Below the pieces are notes generated by a model, which was given only the letters and a program-made list of their open reading frames with translations, did no database searches and was not told the origin of the DNA. This document shows, piece by piece, positions 48,868 through 56,942 of a stretch of 64,000 nt of DNA. The stretch comes from an uncultured Bacteroidales bacterium (GTDB lineage Bacteria > Bacteroidota > Bacteroidia > Bacteroidales > P3), in assembly GCA_947167075.1 (NCBI GenBank), contig CAMVGR010000002.1, positions 143,243 to 207,242 on the forward strand. Direction: 5' to 3'. Both the position numbers and the translations under genes were made by a program. The first letter of the stretch is position 1, and every line of letters starts with the position of its first letter.

Positions 48868-50094
48868 ATGCCTAAAAAACCTACCAACGAAGAGTATTGT
48901 TCTTTCTGTGGACGTAGTGCATCTGAAGCTGGCATGTTGCTCAGCGGGCTCAATGGGTTCATTTGTTCCGATTGCTCCAACCAGGCTATAAGGATATTTG
49001 CCGAGGAAGAAAAAAAGAGTATCAAAAAGAAAGAAGAGCATCTTTTTTCGGATATTCCCACTCCGTCGGACATCAAACAGTTCCTCGACCAATATGTCAT
49101 CGGTCAAGACGATGCCAAGCGTGTACTCTCAGTAGCGGTATATAATCACTACAAACGATTACGCTACAATGCAGAGCATGGCCATCAAAACGATGTGGAG
49201 ATAGAAAAAAGCAATATTGTGATGGTCGGTGAAACCGGCACGGGAAAGACCCTTTTGGCCCGATCGATTGCCCGATTGCTGAAGGTGCCATTCTGTATTG
49301 CGGATGCCACTACACTTACCGAGGCCGGATACGTAGGCGATGATGTGGAAAATGTGCTGGTGAGACTACTACAGGCTGCCAACTACGATGTGGCTGCAGC
49401 CGAGCGTGGTATCGTCTTTATCGACGAGATAGACAAAATTGCCCGCAAAAGCGAAAACACCAGCATTACCCGCGATGTCAGTGGCGAGGGGGTTCAGCAG
49501 GCTTTGCTCAAGCTGTTGGAAGGTGCAGATGTGGGAGTGCCACCAGAAGGCGGTCGCAAGCATCCCGAACAGAAGCTTATCAACATCAATACCCGCAATA
49601 TCCTCTTCATCTGCGGCGGTGCCTTTGATGGCATCGAACGTCATATAGCAGCCCGCCTGAAGAGCAATGTGATCGGATTTAAAGGTGACGAACAACGTAG
49701 GGAACTCGACCGCGACAACATGCTCCAATATGTGCAACCCATGGACCTGAAGAAGTATGGCCTCATACCGGAACTTGTCGGACGTTTCCCCGTGCTGACC
49801 CATTTGGAAGCACTCGACCGCGATGCACTGCGTCGTATCCTCACCGAACCCCGCAACGCACTAACCAAACAATACATCGAGCTCTTCAAGATGGATGGTG
49901 TTGACCTCCAATTTGACCCGAAAACACTCGACATGGTAGTGGATCGTGCTGTCGAGTTCCATCTCGGTGCTCGCGGTCTTCGCTCTATTATGGAGGGCAT
50001 CATGACAGACATTATGTTCGATCTGCCCAACATGAAAAAAGACTCATCCTTCGTTCTAACTCCGGAGTTGGCTGCAAAAGGATTGAATAAGTAG
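48868..50094 (+). CDS. clpX: ClpX unfoldase of the Clp protease
   Basis: This 408-aa AAA+ enzyme unfolds substrates and feeds them to ClpP. The N-terminal zinc domain has Cys pairs CSFC and CSDC (residues about 11-37). The Walker A motif is GETGTGKT (near 117), Walker B is IVFIDEIDK (near 180), the sensor region follows and the C-terminal [14 protein letters not shown] lies near 372. The loop IGF needed to dock ClpP is present in NVIGFKG (near 269), so the protein should partner the clpP at 31962. Unusually, clpX is not next to clpP or tig but ends the purD-mrdA-rodA run. Confidence 0.97.
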   Translation: MPKKPTNEEYCSFCGRSASEAGMLLSGLNGFICSDCSNQAIRIFAEEEKKSIKKKEEHLFSDIPTPSDIKQFLDQYVIGQDDAKRVLSVAVYNHYKRLRYNAEHGHQNDVEIEKSNIVMVGETGTGKTLLARSIARLLKVPFCIADATTLTEAGYVGDDVENVLVRLLQAANYDVAAAERGIVFIDEIDKIARKSENTSITRDVSGEGVQQALLKLLEGADVGVPPEGGRKHPEQKLININTRNILFICGGAFDGIERHIAARLKSNVIGFKGDEQRRELDRDNMLQYVQPMDLKKYGLIPELVGRFPVLTHLEALDRDALRRILTEPRNALTKQYIELFKMDGVDLQFDPKTLDMVVDRAVEFHLGARGLRSIMEGIMTDIMFDLPNMKKDSSFVLTPELAAKGLNK

Positions 50095-50118
50095 GGAGAT
50101 ACAAGCCGTATCGAATTG

Positions 50119-50164
50119 TATAGGGGGTATCGTATAGGCTGCAAAGTGCTGCGATACCCCTATA
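50119..50164. terminator. Hairpin between clpX and the convergent MerR-like gene
   Basis: TATAGGGGGTATCG (50119-50132) pairs with CGATACCCCTATA (50152-50164) with one bulge. It lies between convergent genes and overlaps the end of the minus-strand gene. T-rich sequence follows on the plus strand. Confidence 0.6.
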
Positions 50165-50474
50165 GAGTATCTTTTAGGTCGTTTAAAAAACTCCTTACTT
50201 CGACTAGATTATTGACCAAGCTCTGCAAGGGGTCGTCCACTTGCCGAATGCGCAACTGCTCTCGCACTCCGTCGAGCGTATAGCCACATTCGCGGGTTAG
50301 GTAGTGGATTCTTTTCACTAGGTTTACGTCGCGTTCGGTATAGCTCCGCACCCCACGCTTGTTCTTCACGGGACGCAGACTGGTGAATTCGGTCTCCCAA
50401 AAACGCAACACCGACTGTGGCTCATCCACCATCTCGCTCACTTCTCCTATCGAGTAGTACAGTTTCTTGTCCAT
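50160..50474 (-). CDS. MerR-family transcription regulator
   Basis: This 104-aa protein has an N-terminal MerR helix-turn-helix (YYSIGEVSEMVDEPQSVLRFWE, shown here as two halves: YYSIGEVSEM at residues 5-14 and LRFWETEF near 22). The wing follows (KRGVRSYTERDVNLVKRI near 38) and a helical tail ends it. The start at 50474 (MDKKLYY) was preferred to the in-frame ATG at 50495. It lacks a ligand domain or metal-binding cysteines, so the signal is unknown. It is a common short MerR-like protein in Bacteroidetes. It diverges from fabD with about 125 bases between them. Confidence 0.85.
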   Translation of the reverse strand: MDKKLYYSIGEVSEMVDEPQSVLRFWETEFTSLRPVKNKRGVRSYTERDVNLVKRIHYLTRECGYTLDGVREQLRIRQVDDPLQSLVNNLVEVRSFLNDLKDTL

Positions 50475-50525
50475 AATCGCTATCCATAACGGCAAATCCC
50501 CCCATTTTATTGTCTAGATGCCATT

Positions 50526-50533
50526 TATTTTTG
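50526..50533 (+). promoter_or_regulatory. -7 box of fabD
   Basis: TATTTTTG followed by C lies 65 bases before the fabD ATG and matches TAnnTTTG. Confidence 0.55.
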
Positions 50534-50598
50534 CGGATGCACAATAAAGCCAGCAAGTGGCCCGTTTTTAATAAAATTTAATAAACTACAACGATAAA

Positions 50599-51477
50599 AT
50601 GAAAGCATATGTATTCCCCGGACAAGGGGCCCAATTTGTGGGTATGGGCAAGAATCTCTATGAAGGCAATTCCGAATGTCGCGATATGTTCGAAAAGGCA
50701 AACGAGATAATAGGTTTTCGCATCACCGACCTTATGTTTGCCGGTACCCCTGACGATTTGAAACAGACCCGTGTCACACAGCCCGCCATCTTCCTCCATT
50801 CTGTCATCCTGGCGCGATATATGGGAGCAGAGTTCAAACCCGATATGGTAGGTGGCCACTCTCTAGGCGAGTTCTCGGCGCTGGTGGCTGCTGGAGCCAT
50901 GAATTTCGAGGATGGCCTCCGACTGGTCATAGCCCGTGCCAATGCCATGCAGAAGTGCTGCGAGAAGACCCCATCGACCATGGCTGCAGTGCTTAAACTT
51001 GATGACAAGACTGTCGAGGATATCTGTGCATCCGTGAAGGGTGAGATAGTGGTGCCAGCCAACTACAATTGTCCAGGCCAATTGGTGATTAGCGGCACTA
51101 ACGAGGGTGTAGCCCGTGCCTGCGAGCTGGCAAAAGAAGCCAAAGGCAAGGCTCTTCCGTTGGCAGTGGGAGGCGCGTTCCACTCGCCCTTGATGGAGCC
51201 GGCACGCATCGAGCTGGCCGAGGCAATCGAGAAGACGGTATTCTCCCGCCCGGTCTGCCCGTGCTATCAGAATGTCAACGCACAGCCAGTGTCCGATCCT
51301 GCCGAGATTAAAAAGAATCTGCTCATGCAACTCACTTCGCCTGTCCGCTGGACTGCCACCGTGCAGAACATGCTTCGCGACGGAGCTACCGAGTTTATCG
51401 AGGTGGGTCCAGGCACAGCCTTGCAGGGCATGATCAAGCGTGTCGATCCCAATGCCAATGCCCATTCTGCTGAATAG
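50599..51477 (+). CDS. fabD: Malonyl-CoA:ACP transacylase
   Basis: This 292-aa enzyme moves malonyl groups from CoA to acyl carrier protein, supplying fatty-acid elongation in the cytoplasm. The motif FPGQGAQFVGMG lies near residue 6, the nucleophile Ser88 in GGHSLGEFSAL, the catalytic His in GGAFHSPLM near 193 and the C-terminal EVGPGTALQGMIKR near 272. The length is normal. It is not next to other fab genes. A good terminator follows, so it is probably a single-gene unit. Confidence 0.97.
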   Translation: MKAYVFPGQGAQFVGMGKNLYEGNSECRDMFEKANEIIGFRITDLMFAGTPDDLKQTRVTQPAIFLHSVILARYMGAEFKPDMVGGHSLGEFSALVAAGAMNFEDGLRLVIARANAMQKCCEKTPSTMAAVLKLDDKTVEDICASVKGEIVVPANYNCPGQLVISGTNEGVARACELAKEAKGKALPLAVGGAFHSPLMEPARIELAEAIEKTVFSRPVCPCYQNVNAQPVSDPAEIKKNLLMQLTSPVRWTATVQNMLRDGATEFIEVGPGTALQGMIKRVDPNANAHSAE

Positions 51478-51501
51478 CGAAAACTAAGTATTATAGTGTT
51501 A

Positions 51502-51538
51502 GGCCTTCGAACGACGGTTCGAGGGCCTTTTCTTTTTT
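51502..51538 (+). terminator. fabD terminator
   Basis: GGCCTTCGAAC pairs with GTTCGAGGGCC (one bulge each side, tight loop) and TTTTCTTTTTT follows. The WbqC-like gene ends immediately beyond, on the other strand. Confidence 0.88.
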
Positions 51539-52163
51539 ACTGTAGGTCGGCCAACTGGCGAAGATAGAGGCCCGAGTCGGGACCTAGATTCATCAGTAGG
51601 TCCAGCCCGCTCAGGTTGGGCTCGAAAGGAAAGCGGTCGGAGAAGACTTGATAGTAGGGTTTGAATGCCGAGGCATCGAATGCCACTTTGGGCGAGATGC
51701 GGGTGCGATAGTCCAGTGGTGCACCTTCGGCAGGGCAATAGTCGTCGGTGTGTTCGGCTACGCACTCGATTTTCAGTTTGGAGAACATCCACCGTATGGT
51801 GCTTAGATTGAGGTCGATCAGGTACAGGTGCCTAGTGGCGAGTAGAGCCTCCAGCTCGTCGCGATAGTAGAGGAAATAGGGCGAGGCGGAATAGGCAGCG
51901 GCGAGGGTTCGCAGATGGATGGTTTGCCAGCGGGTGGTGTAGTCGATCGTCACTTCGTCGGTGCGCGAATGGTTGTGCCGCACGGTGGGTACAGTCAGCG
52001 GACGCACCCCTCCGGCTGTCATGATGTGCATCCGGTTGCGGTAGGTCTGTTTGGGGAAAGTCTCTTTTACCTCGATCCAGATCTTCGGATGTCTTGCTGC
52101 CACAGCCAGCCATTGCACCGGTGGGAAATAGGCCGTGTTGAGCAGGGGAATGTCCGAGGTCAT
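51537..52163 (-). CDS. WbqC-like family protein
   Basis: This 208-aa protein resembles the WbqC family: N-terminal LLNTAYFPPVQWLAV, the stretch ETFPKQTYRNRMHIMTAGG (near 33), RWQTIHLRTLAAAYSASPYFLYY (here split as RWQTIHLRTL and AYSASPYFLYY, near 73-95) and a C-terminal YYQVFSDRFPFEPNLSGLD segment. Members occur in O-antigen clusters and widely in Bacteroidetes, but their reaction is unsettled. The start at 52163 was chosen because its ATG overlaps the stop of the upstream gene (ATGA); a longer upstream frame has an unlikely Arg-rich start. It is co-transcribed with the acidic protein before it. Confidence 0.85.
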   Translation of the reverse strand: MTSDIPLLNTAYFPPVQWLAVAARHPKIWIEVKETFPKQTYRNRMHIMTAGGVRPLTVPTVRHNHSRTDEVTIDYTTRWQTIHLRTLAAAYSASPYFLYYRDELEALLATRHLYLIDLNLSTIRWMFSKLKIECVAEHTDDYCPAEGAPLDYRTRISPKVAFDASAFKPYYQVFSDRFPFEPNLSGLDLLMNLGPDSGLYLRQLADLQ

Positions 52164-52573
52164 TGTCCTAGATTGACAGACATCAGCTCGCCATCGTCGA
52201 AAAAGAAGTCTACGTCGGCTTCGGGGAAGCTCACACGGCGTTCGCCCCATGCCTCGTCGTCGACATCCTGCTCGGTGTATCCCTCTCCAACCATCAGCTG
52301 CACCAGTGCTCGTTCGTCAAGCTCGAACACCTTTTTCCCAAATAGGGTAGACTCTTCGTTGCCCAGGTCGATACACGTCAGTACGGGGTTCTCCTCCTCG
52401 AAAAACAGTGTCATGTCCAGTTCGTCGTAGTGTAGCACGGTGGTCTGTTCGTCGTCGGCGTTCTCGATGTTCTCCACGCTGTCGGCATTGCCCAACGTAG
52501 CCACCACTGTTTCGACTGGCATTCCGAACACTAGGTCACCCACGCCCTTTTTGATATTGATAGTAAAATTCAT
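52160..52573 (-). CDS. Acidic protein of unknown function
   Basis: I do not recognise this 137-aa protein. It is strongly acidic (runs such as ENADDEQ and FFEEENP), has no signal peptide or membrane segment, and begins with a stretch (IKKGVGDLVFGMPVETVVATLG) that resembles the I-GM-...-V-LG start of several small uncharacterised cytosolic proteins. It is transcribed from a TAnnTTTG box 25 bases upstream, and its stop overlaps the WbqC-like start. The coupling suggests a shared role. Confidence 0.8.
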   Translation of the reverse strand: MNFTINIKKGVGDLVFGMPVETVVATLGNADSVENIENADDEQTTVLHYDELDMTLFFEEENPVLTCIDLGNEESTLFGKKVFELDERALVQLMVGEGYTEQDVDDEAWGERRVSFPEADVDFFFDDGELMSVNLGQ

Positions 52574-52597
52574 CTCTTTCTTGTTTTATTCCTGATG

Positions 52598-52605
52598 CAA
52601 AGATA
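52598..52605 (-). promoter_or_regulatory. -7 box of the acidic protein/WbqC-like pair
   Basis: The minus strand reads TATCTTTG followed by C, 24 bases before the ATG at 52573. Confidence 0.6.
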
Positions 52606-52828
52606 CGAATTATTTCTCGTTCGTGGTATAAAAAATATATGACGACGCGTCGTGAATTCTCTTTTTGTTGTATAAAATACTGATAATAAGTGCATATAGA
52701 CGGATGTACAAAAATGCTTTCGCTCGTTTACTCCCTCCCTGTCGAGTGCACTCGAAGCGGTCAACCCCAGTCGCTTACAGGGCAGAAATATGACCGAGAG
52801 GCAGATGGAACCTAATTTCGGCGACTTT

Positions 52829-52891
52829 TCACCGTGCGTTCACGGTGCATGTACGGTGCATGTACGGTGCATGTACGGATGAAGTACGGTG
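52829..52891 (-). repeat. Dispersed ACCGTACATGC element, copy 4 (inverted)
   Basis: This copy is inverted relative to copies 1-3 and one 11-base unit longer (three GTACATGCACC units in tandem). It lies in the 510-base gap between the acidic-protein promoter and cdd. The remainder of this gap shows nothing else I can name. Confidence 0.85.
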
Positions 52892-53089
52892 TTGGGTCGT
52901 AGAAGTGCCTGTAATACAGCGATATGTGTGCTCATTATTCTCGTAAAATACTAGAGGATAATAAGATACGAATACGTTCGTGATTGCCACGACAGGCAAC
53001 CCCATGAAAACTATTGCCAAAGGTTCGCCACCGGCAGTAAGTGTGAAAAAAATAAACACCAGTGGATAGAGGGATTGGAAATAAATGTG

Positions 53090-53097
53090 TAAATTTG
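53090..53097 (+). promoter_or_regulatory. -7 box of cdd
   Basis: TAAATTTG followed by C fits TAnnTTTG and lies 25 bases before the ATG. Confidence 0.5.
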
Positions 53098-53122
53098 CAA
53101 TCGTAATTGCAAATCATACGAT

Positions 53123-53593
53123 ATGGATAAAGAACTGACAATCAGATATAGCGAATATGCCAAGGCCAACGACCTTACACCTTCCGACCGCGAATTGGCC
53201 GAGGCTGCCGAGCGTTCGGCTCAGTTTGCCTATGCCCCTTATTCCCACTTCAAGGTGGGTGCAGCCGTCCGGCTGAGCGATGGTCGGATAGTGTGCGGCA
53301 ACAATCAGGAGAATGCTGCCTATCCGTCGGGTCTGTGTGCCGAACGTACCGCACTGTTCGCAGCGTCGGCCCAGTATCCGGATGCCGATGGATATGATGC
53401 CATTGCTATAGTGGGCATCGATGCGGAGGGGCATCGATGCGAAGCCTCGCCGTGCGGTGCCTGTCGGCAGGTGATGGCCGAATACGAACAGCGGCAACGA
53501 CGCGGCATACGTGTGCTCTGCTGCAATGCCGACGGAGGGGCACGAGTGTTTGGCAGTGTCCGCGACCTATTGCCGTTCGGCTTCGAATTTTAG
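53123..53593 (+). CDS. cdd: Cytidine deaminase
   Basis: This 156-aa enzyme deaminates cytidine and deoxycytidine to uridine forms for pyrimidine salvage. The zinc and catalytic signature is complete: CAE at residues 72-74 in GLCAERTAL, and PCGACRQ with Cys111 and Cys114. The substrate stretch YAPYSHFKVGAAV lies near 37 and NNQENAAYPSG near 60. The length matches homotetrameric-type enzymes, with a short extra N-terminus. It has its own promoter box and no close partner. Confidence 0.97.
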   Translation: MDKELTIRYSEYAKANDLTPSDRELAEAAERSAQFAYAPYSHFKVGAAVRLSDGRIVCGNNQENAAYPSGLCAERTALFAASAQYPDADGYDAIAIVGIDAEGHRCEASPCGACRQVMAEYEQRQRRGIRVLCCNADGGARVFGSVRDLLPFGFEF

Positions 53594-53745
53594 TGTAACC
53601 AGTGCTTCGGATGCACCTGCAGAGGGGCAGAAACGGTGAGTATTCGCACAAAAACAAGAATGTGTTGATAGTTGATTGTGTGTGTGTTACGAGGTTATCT
53701 ATGGGCGATGGACAAAAAAAATGTCGCCACTCCTATTTTTCTTCG

Positions 53746-53753
53746 TATCTTTG
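53746..53753 (+). promoter_or_regulatory. -7 box of the PpiD-like gene
   Basis: TATCTTTG followed by C lies 57 bases before the ATG at 53810. Confidence 0.6.
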
Positions 53754-53809
53754 CACGCTTAAAAAGAATAATAAATATAACATAAATAATAAACTAACAA
53801 CTACAGAAA

Positions 53810-55936
53810 ATGGGAATCATTGGAAGTATTAGAAAGCACTCGGGATGGGCAGTAGCCATAGTGGGTATTGCTATTTTGGCGTTCATCTTGGGCGACTTGA
53901 CAAAGAATCGTGGAGGAATACCCGATGTGGGTAAAGTGAATGGTGAGACGATGACATCGCAACGCTTCAACGAGCTGGTGAGCGAGGCTGAGGAAAACTA
54001 CAAGATGCAGTATCAGACCGCACAAGTGCCCAGCGAGGTGGAAAGCCAGTTGCGCAACCGCGTGTGGGAAAACTTCGTCAACGAGAAGCTCATTGGCGAC
54101 GAGATGAACAAGCTGGGCCTTCAGGTATCCGCTGCCGAGCTGAACGACATGTACGTCGGCAAGTTTGTGCATCCTTATGTCGTTCAGTCGTTCACCGACC
54201 CTCGTACTGGCCAATTCGATATTCAGCAGGTGAACTATTGGATTGAGAACTTCAACAATATCGACACCCTGCGCCGTCAACAGTGGGTGGAGTTGGAGAA
54301 AGCTGTGAAAGAAGATCGTGGCCAGACCAAATATGCCACACTGCTCACTGCTGGCTTCTATATGCCTAATGCCATAAAAGAACAGGTGAACAACCTGGCA
54401 AAAGAGGCTTCGAATGTGCGTCTGGTATCCCTGCCTTATAGCAGTATCAGCGACGAAGAGGCCGTCATTGGCGATGCAGACTACAAGAAATACTACGACG
54501 AACACCGTGCCGAGTTCCGTATCCGTCAAGAGAGCCGCCTGCTCGAGTACATCACCTTCCCGGTCAATCCCACGGCAGAAGACCTGGCTTCGATAGAGGA
54601 AGAGGTGCAGAAGATATGGGGCGACTTCCAGAACACCCCTGACGACGAGATGGCATTCTTCGTCAATGCCGAGTCGGATCGCTCCTACGATTCGAGCTAT
54701 GTCCGTGCTAGTTCGTTCCAGGCACCCCTCGCCGAGCGCCTTGCAAACGCACAGGTGGGTCAGATGATAGAGCCTTTCATGTCTGGCAACCAGTGGATGA
54801 TGGCCAAGGTGATGGCCACTGCAGTGCGCCCCGACAGTCTGCGTGCCAGTGTTATCTATGTTCTCAACAGCAATGCAGGTGGCGATATTACCCGCACTAA
54901 CGACGAGGCTAAGAAACGTGCCGACAGCGTGCTGGCTATAGTGAACAGCAAGCAGATGACCTTCGAGGAGGCTGTGGACCAATTCAGCGACGATCCTCAG
55001 AAGGGCGAGACCCATGGCGACATGAATTGGCAGCGCGATGGCAACTATGGTTTCTTGAACGAACTCATTGTGAACCATGCCGTGGGTAGCTGCTTTGTGT
55101 ACGAGCATCCGCAGGGTGTGGGCTACTTCGTGGTGAAGGTCACCGACAAGACCCAGGCCGACAAGAAATATCGCGTGGCTGTTGTGACTCGCGAAATCGT
55201 TCCTTCGAACAATACCAACCGTGCCATCTACAACGAGGCCAACCGTTTTGCTGGACAGAACCGCACTGTCGATGCTTTCGAGGCTGCTGCCCGCGAGCAG
55301 AACCTCCAGGTGCGCAATGCCAACGTCTTCCTAATGGACGAGCGTATGGCCGGCATCTCCAATGCCCGTAGCATAGTGCAGTGGGCCTACAACGATGACA
55401 CCAAGGTGGGTGCTGTAGCCGATCAGGTATACGAATGCGATGGCATGTTCGTGGTAGTGGCTCTGAAAGATGCCTACAAGCAGGGCTTTGCAACCCTCGA
55501 CCAAGCCCGCTCGATGATTGAGCAGCAGACCCGTGTCGAGAAGAAAGCCGAGATACTGATGGATCGTGCCGCTTCCGCTGTCAAGGGAGGCAAAGACATC
55601 AATTCGATTGCTGTGGCTCTGAACGGAACGGTCGATACCCTGCAAAATGTGGCCTTTGGCGACTACAATCTGCAGAAGTTCGGTATGGAACCCAAGGTGA
55701 TCAGCACCATCGCTGCAACCAAGAGTGGGCTGGTTGGCCCTATCAAGGGTGCCAACGGAGTGTATGTGGTGCAGGTGGATGGCAAAGTGGAGCACACTCC
55801 GACCGGTAACGAGATGGGTCGTATAGCCCAGTATCTCCAATACAAGGCCACCCGCGACGCCCGTGGCGAATGGACCATGTCGTCGGTGCTGCGCGATGCC
55901 GCCAAGATTGTAGACCAGCGTAATAAGTTCTTCTAA
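53810..55936 (+). CDS. PpiD/SurA-like peptidylprolyl isomerase
   Basis: This 708-aa membrane-anchored periplasmic folding factor has one N-terminal membrane helix (GWAVAIVGIAILAFILGDL, about 12-30). A SurA N-like chaperone region follows, starting at VGKVNGETMTSQRFNEL, then one clear parvulin-like domain (about 345-445, with RADSVLAIVNSKQMTFEEAV and the phrase DGNYGFLNELIV) and a second, degenerate region toward the C-terminus. Bacteroidetes PpiD-like proteins have this size and layout. It likely helps outer-membrane and secreted proteins fold, which may matter for the giant exported proteins here (inference). Strong hairpin follows. Confidence 0.9.
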   Translation: MGIIGSIRKHSGWAVAIVGIAILAFILGDLTKNRGGIPDVGKVNGETMTSQRFNELVSEAEENYKMQYQTAQVPSEVESQLRNRVWENFVNEKLIGDEMNKLGLQVSAAELNDMYVGKFVHPYVVQSFTDPRTGQFDIQQVNYWIENFNNIDTLRRQQWVELEKAVKEDRGQTKYATLLTAGFYMPNAIKEQVNNLAKEASNVRLVSLPYSSISDEEAVIGDADYKKYYDEHRAEFRIRQESRLLEYITFPVNPTAEDLASIEEEVQKIWGDFQNTPDDEMAFFVNAESDRSYDSSYVRASSFQAPLAERLANAQVGQMIEPFMSGNQWMMAKVMATAVRPDSLRASVIYVLNSNAGGDITRTNDEAKKRADSVLAIVNSKQMTFEEAVDQFSDDPQKGETHGDMNWQRDGNYGFLNELIVNHAVGSCFVYEHPQGVGYFVVKVTDKTQADKKYRVAVVTREIVPSNNTNRAIYNEANRFAGQNRTVDAFEAAAREQNLQVRNANVFLMDERMAGISNARSIVQWAYNDDTKVGAVADQVYECDGMFVVVALKDAYKQGFATLDQARSMIEQQTRVEKKAEILMDRAASAVKGGKDINSIAVALNGTVDTLQNVAFGDYNLQKFGMEPKVISTIAATKSGLVGPIKGANGVYVVQVDGKVEHTPTGNEMGRIAQYLQYKATRDARGEWTMSSVLRDAAKIVDQRNKFF

Positions 55937-55961
55937 TATCGGAATAAAGTAAGAACGGAAC

Positions 55962-56022
55962 AAAGTGAAAGGTGAAAGGCTATCGTGTGTATCTGCACTT
56001 TCACTTTTCACTTTTGTTTTTT
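55962..56022 (+). terminator. Terminator after the PpiD-like gene
   Basis: AAAGTGAAAGGTGAAAG (55962-55978) pairs with CTTTCACTTTTCACTTT (55998-56014) with one mismatch. TGTTTTTT follows. Confidence 0.85.
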
Positions 56023-56034
56023 ACCTTATAGAAG

Positions 56035-56937
56035 ATGAAAATAAAAGAATGGTGGTATAGGTTGAAAGAGAGTCCGTTTGGCGATGTGGTCAAGCGGAAG
56101 CACCGATTTGTGGTGATGGACACGGATACCTTCAAGGAGAAATTCTCATTCCAGCTGTCGGGTATCAACTTGTTTGTCACTGTAGGTATCACCATTATTG
56201 TCCTCATATTGCTCACTACTGTGCTCATCGCCTTTACTCCTATGCGCGAGTGGATTCCAGGCTACACCAACACCCGCGCCATGGAGCAGACCTATGCCAA
56301 CGCCAAGAAGCTGGATTCGCTGCAGATTCAAGTGGAAAACCAGGAGTGGCTGGTGGCAACCATGCAGGCGGTGCTGCGCGGCGAGACCCCAGAGACGGTG
56401 ATAGAGCCATCACCAGACAGTGCTGCCAGCCTGCAGGAAGTGGCTGTCCAGTACCGTCGTTCGAAAGAGGATAGCTTGCTACGTGCCGAAGTGGAACGTG
56501 AGGATAGTCGCTATCAGGTTAAAGCTACTTCTTCTGCAGCTTCGGTCAACACGATGGAGACCCAGCCTTCCCTGTCCAACCTCTACTTTCCACCACTGAA
56601 GGGGACAATTGAGCGTCACTATGAGATAGAACATAGAGGGGTGGATATTGCGGGCGATGTGACCAAGACGGTTTGTGCCTCCTACAATGGGACGGTGGTT
56701 TTAGCGGGATTCACTGCTGAAACAGGACAAATAATAGCAATACAACATCCGGGAAATGTCATCACAGTCTACCAAAACTGCGGCTCGTTGCTAAAACGCA
56801 AGGGCGATGCAGTACGAGTGGGAGAACCGGTGGCCTACGTGGGCTCCGATGGTAGTGCAGAAAAAGGCACTCACCTCCACTTCGAGTTGTGGGTGAATGG
56901 AATGGCAGTAAATCCTGAAGAATATATTTCTTTCTAA
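56035..56937 (+). CDS. Membrane-anchored M23-like protein lacking one catalytic histidine
   Basis: This 300-aa protein has a cytoplasmic N-terminus, one membrane helix (about 44-66, LFVTVGITIIVLILLTTVLI), a coiled-coil-like linker and a C-terminal M23 domain (about 185-300). The zinc ligands are present in HRGVD and HLHFELW. The usual middle histidine motif (Y-x-H, as YYAH in the gene at 28489) is replaced by VYQNCGSLL, so hydrolysis is doubtful. Such degenerate LytM proteins can act as activators of other cell-wall hydrolases. It lies five bases before dxr and starts the long rightward run. Confidence 0.88.
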   Translation: MKIKEWWYRLKESPFGDVVKRKHRFVVMDTDTFKEKFSFQLSGINLFVTVGITIIVLILLTTVLIAFTPMREWIPGYTNTRAMEQTYANAKKLDSLQIQVENQEWLVATMQAVLRGETPETVIEPSPDSAASLQEVAVQYRRSKEDSLLRAEVEREDSRYQVKATSSAASVNTMETQPSLSNLYFPPLKGTIERHYEIEHRGVDIAGDVTKTVCASYNGTVVLAGFTAETGQIIAIQHPGNVITVYQNCGSLLKRKGDAVRVGEPVAYVGSDGSAEKGTHLHFELWVNGMAVNPEEYISF

Positions 56938-56942
56938 CTGGC

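Noticed and set aside
53602..53832. A 76-codon frame between cdd and the PpiD-like gene.
   Set aside because: It contains the promoter box of the next gene and a poly-Asn/Lys tail of low complexity; no ribosome-binding or domain support.
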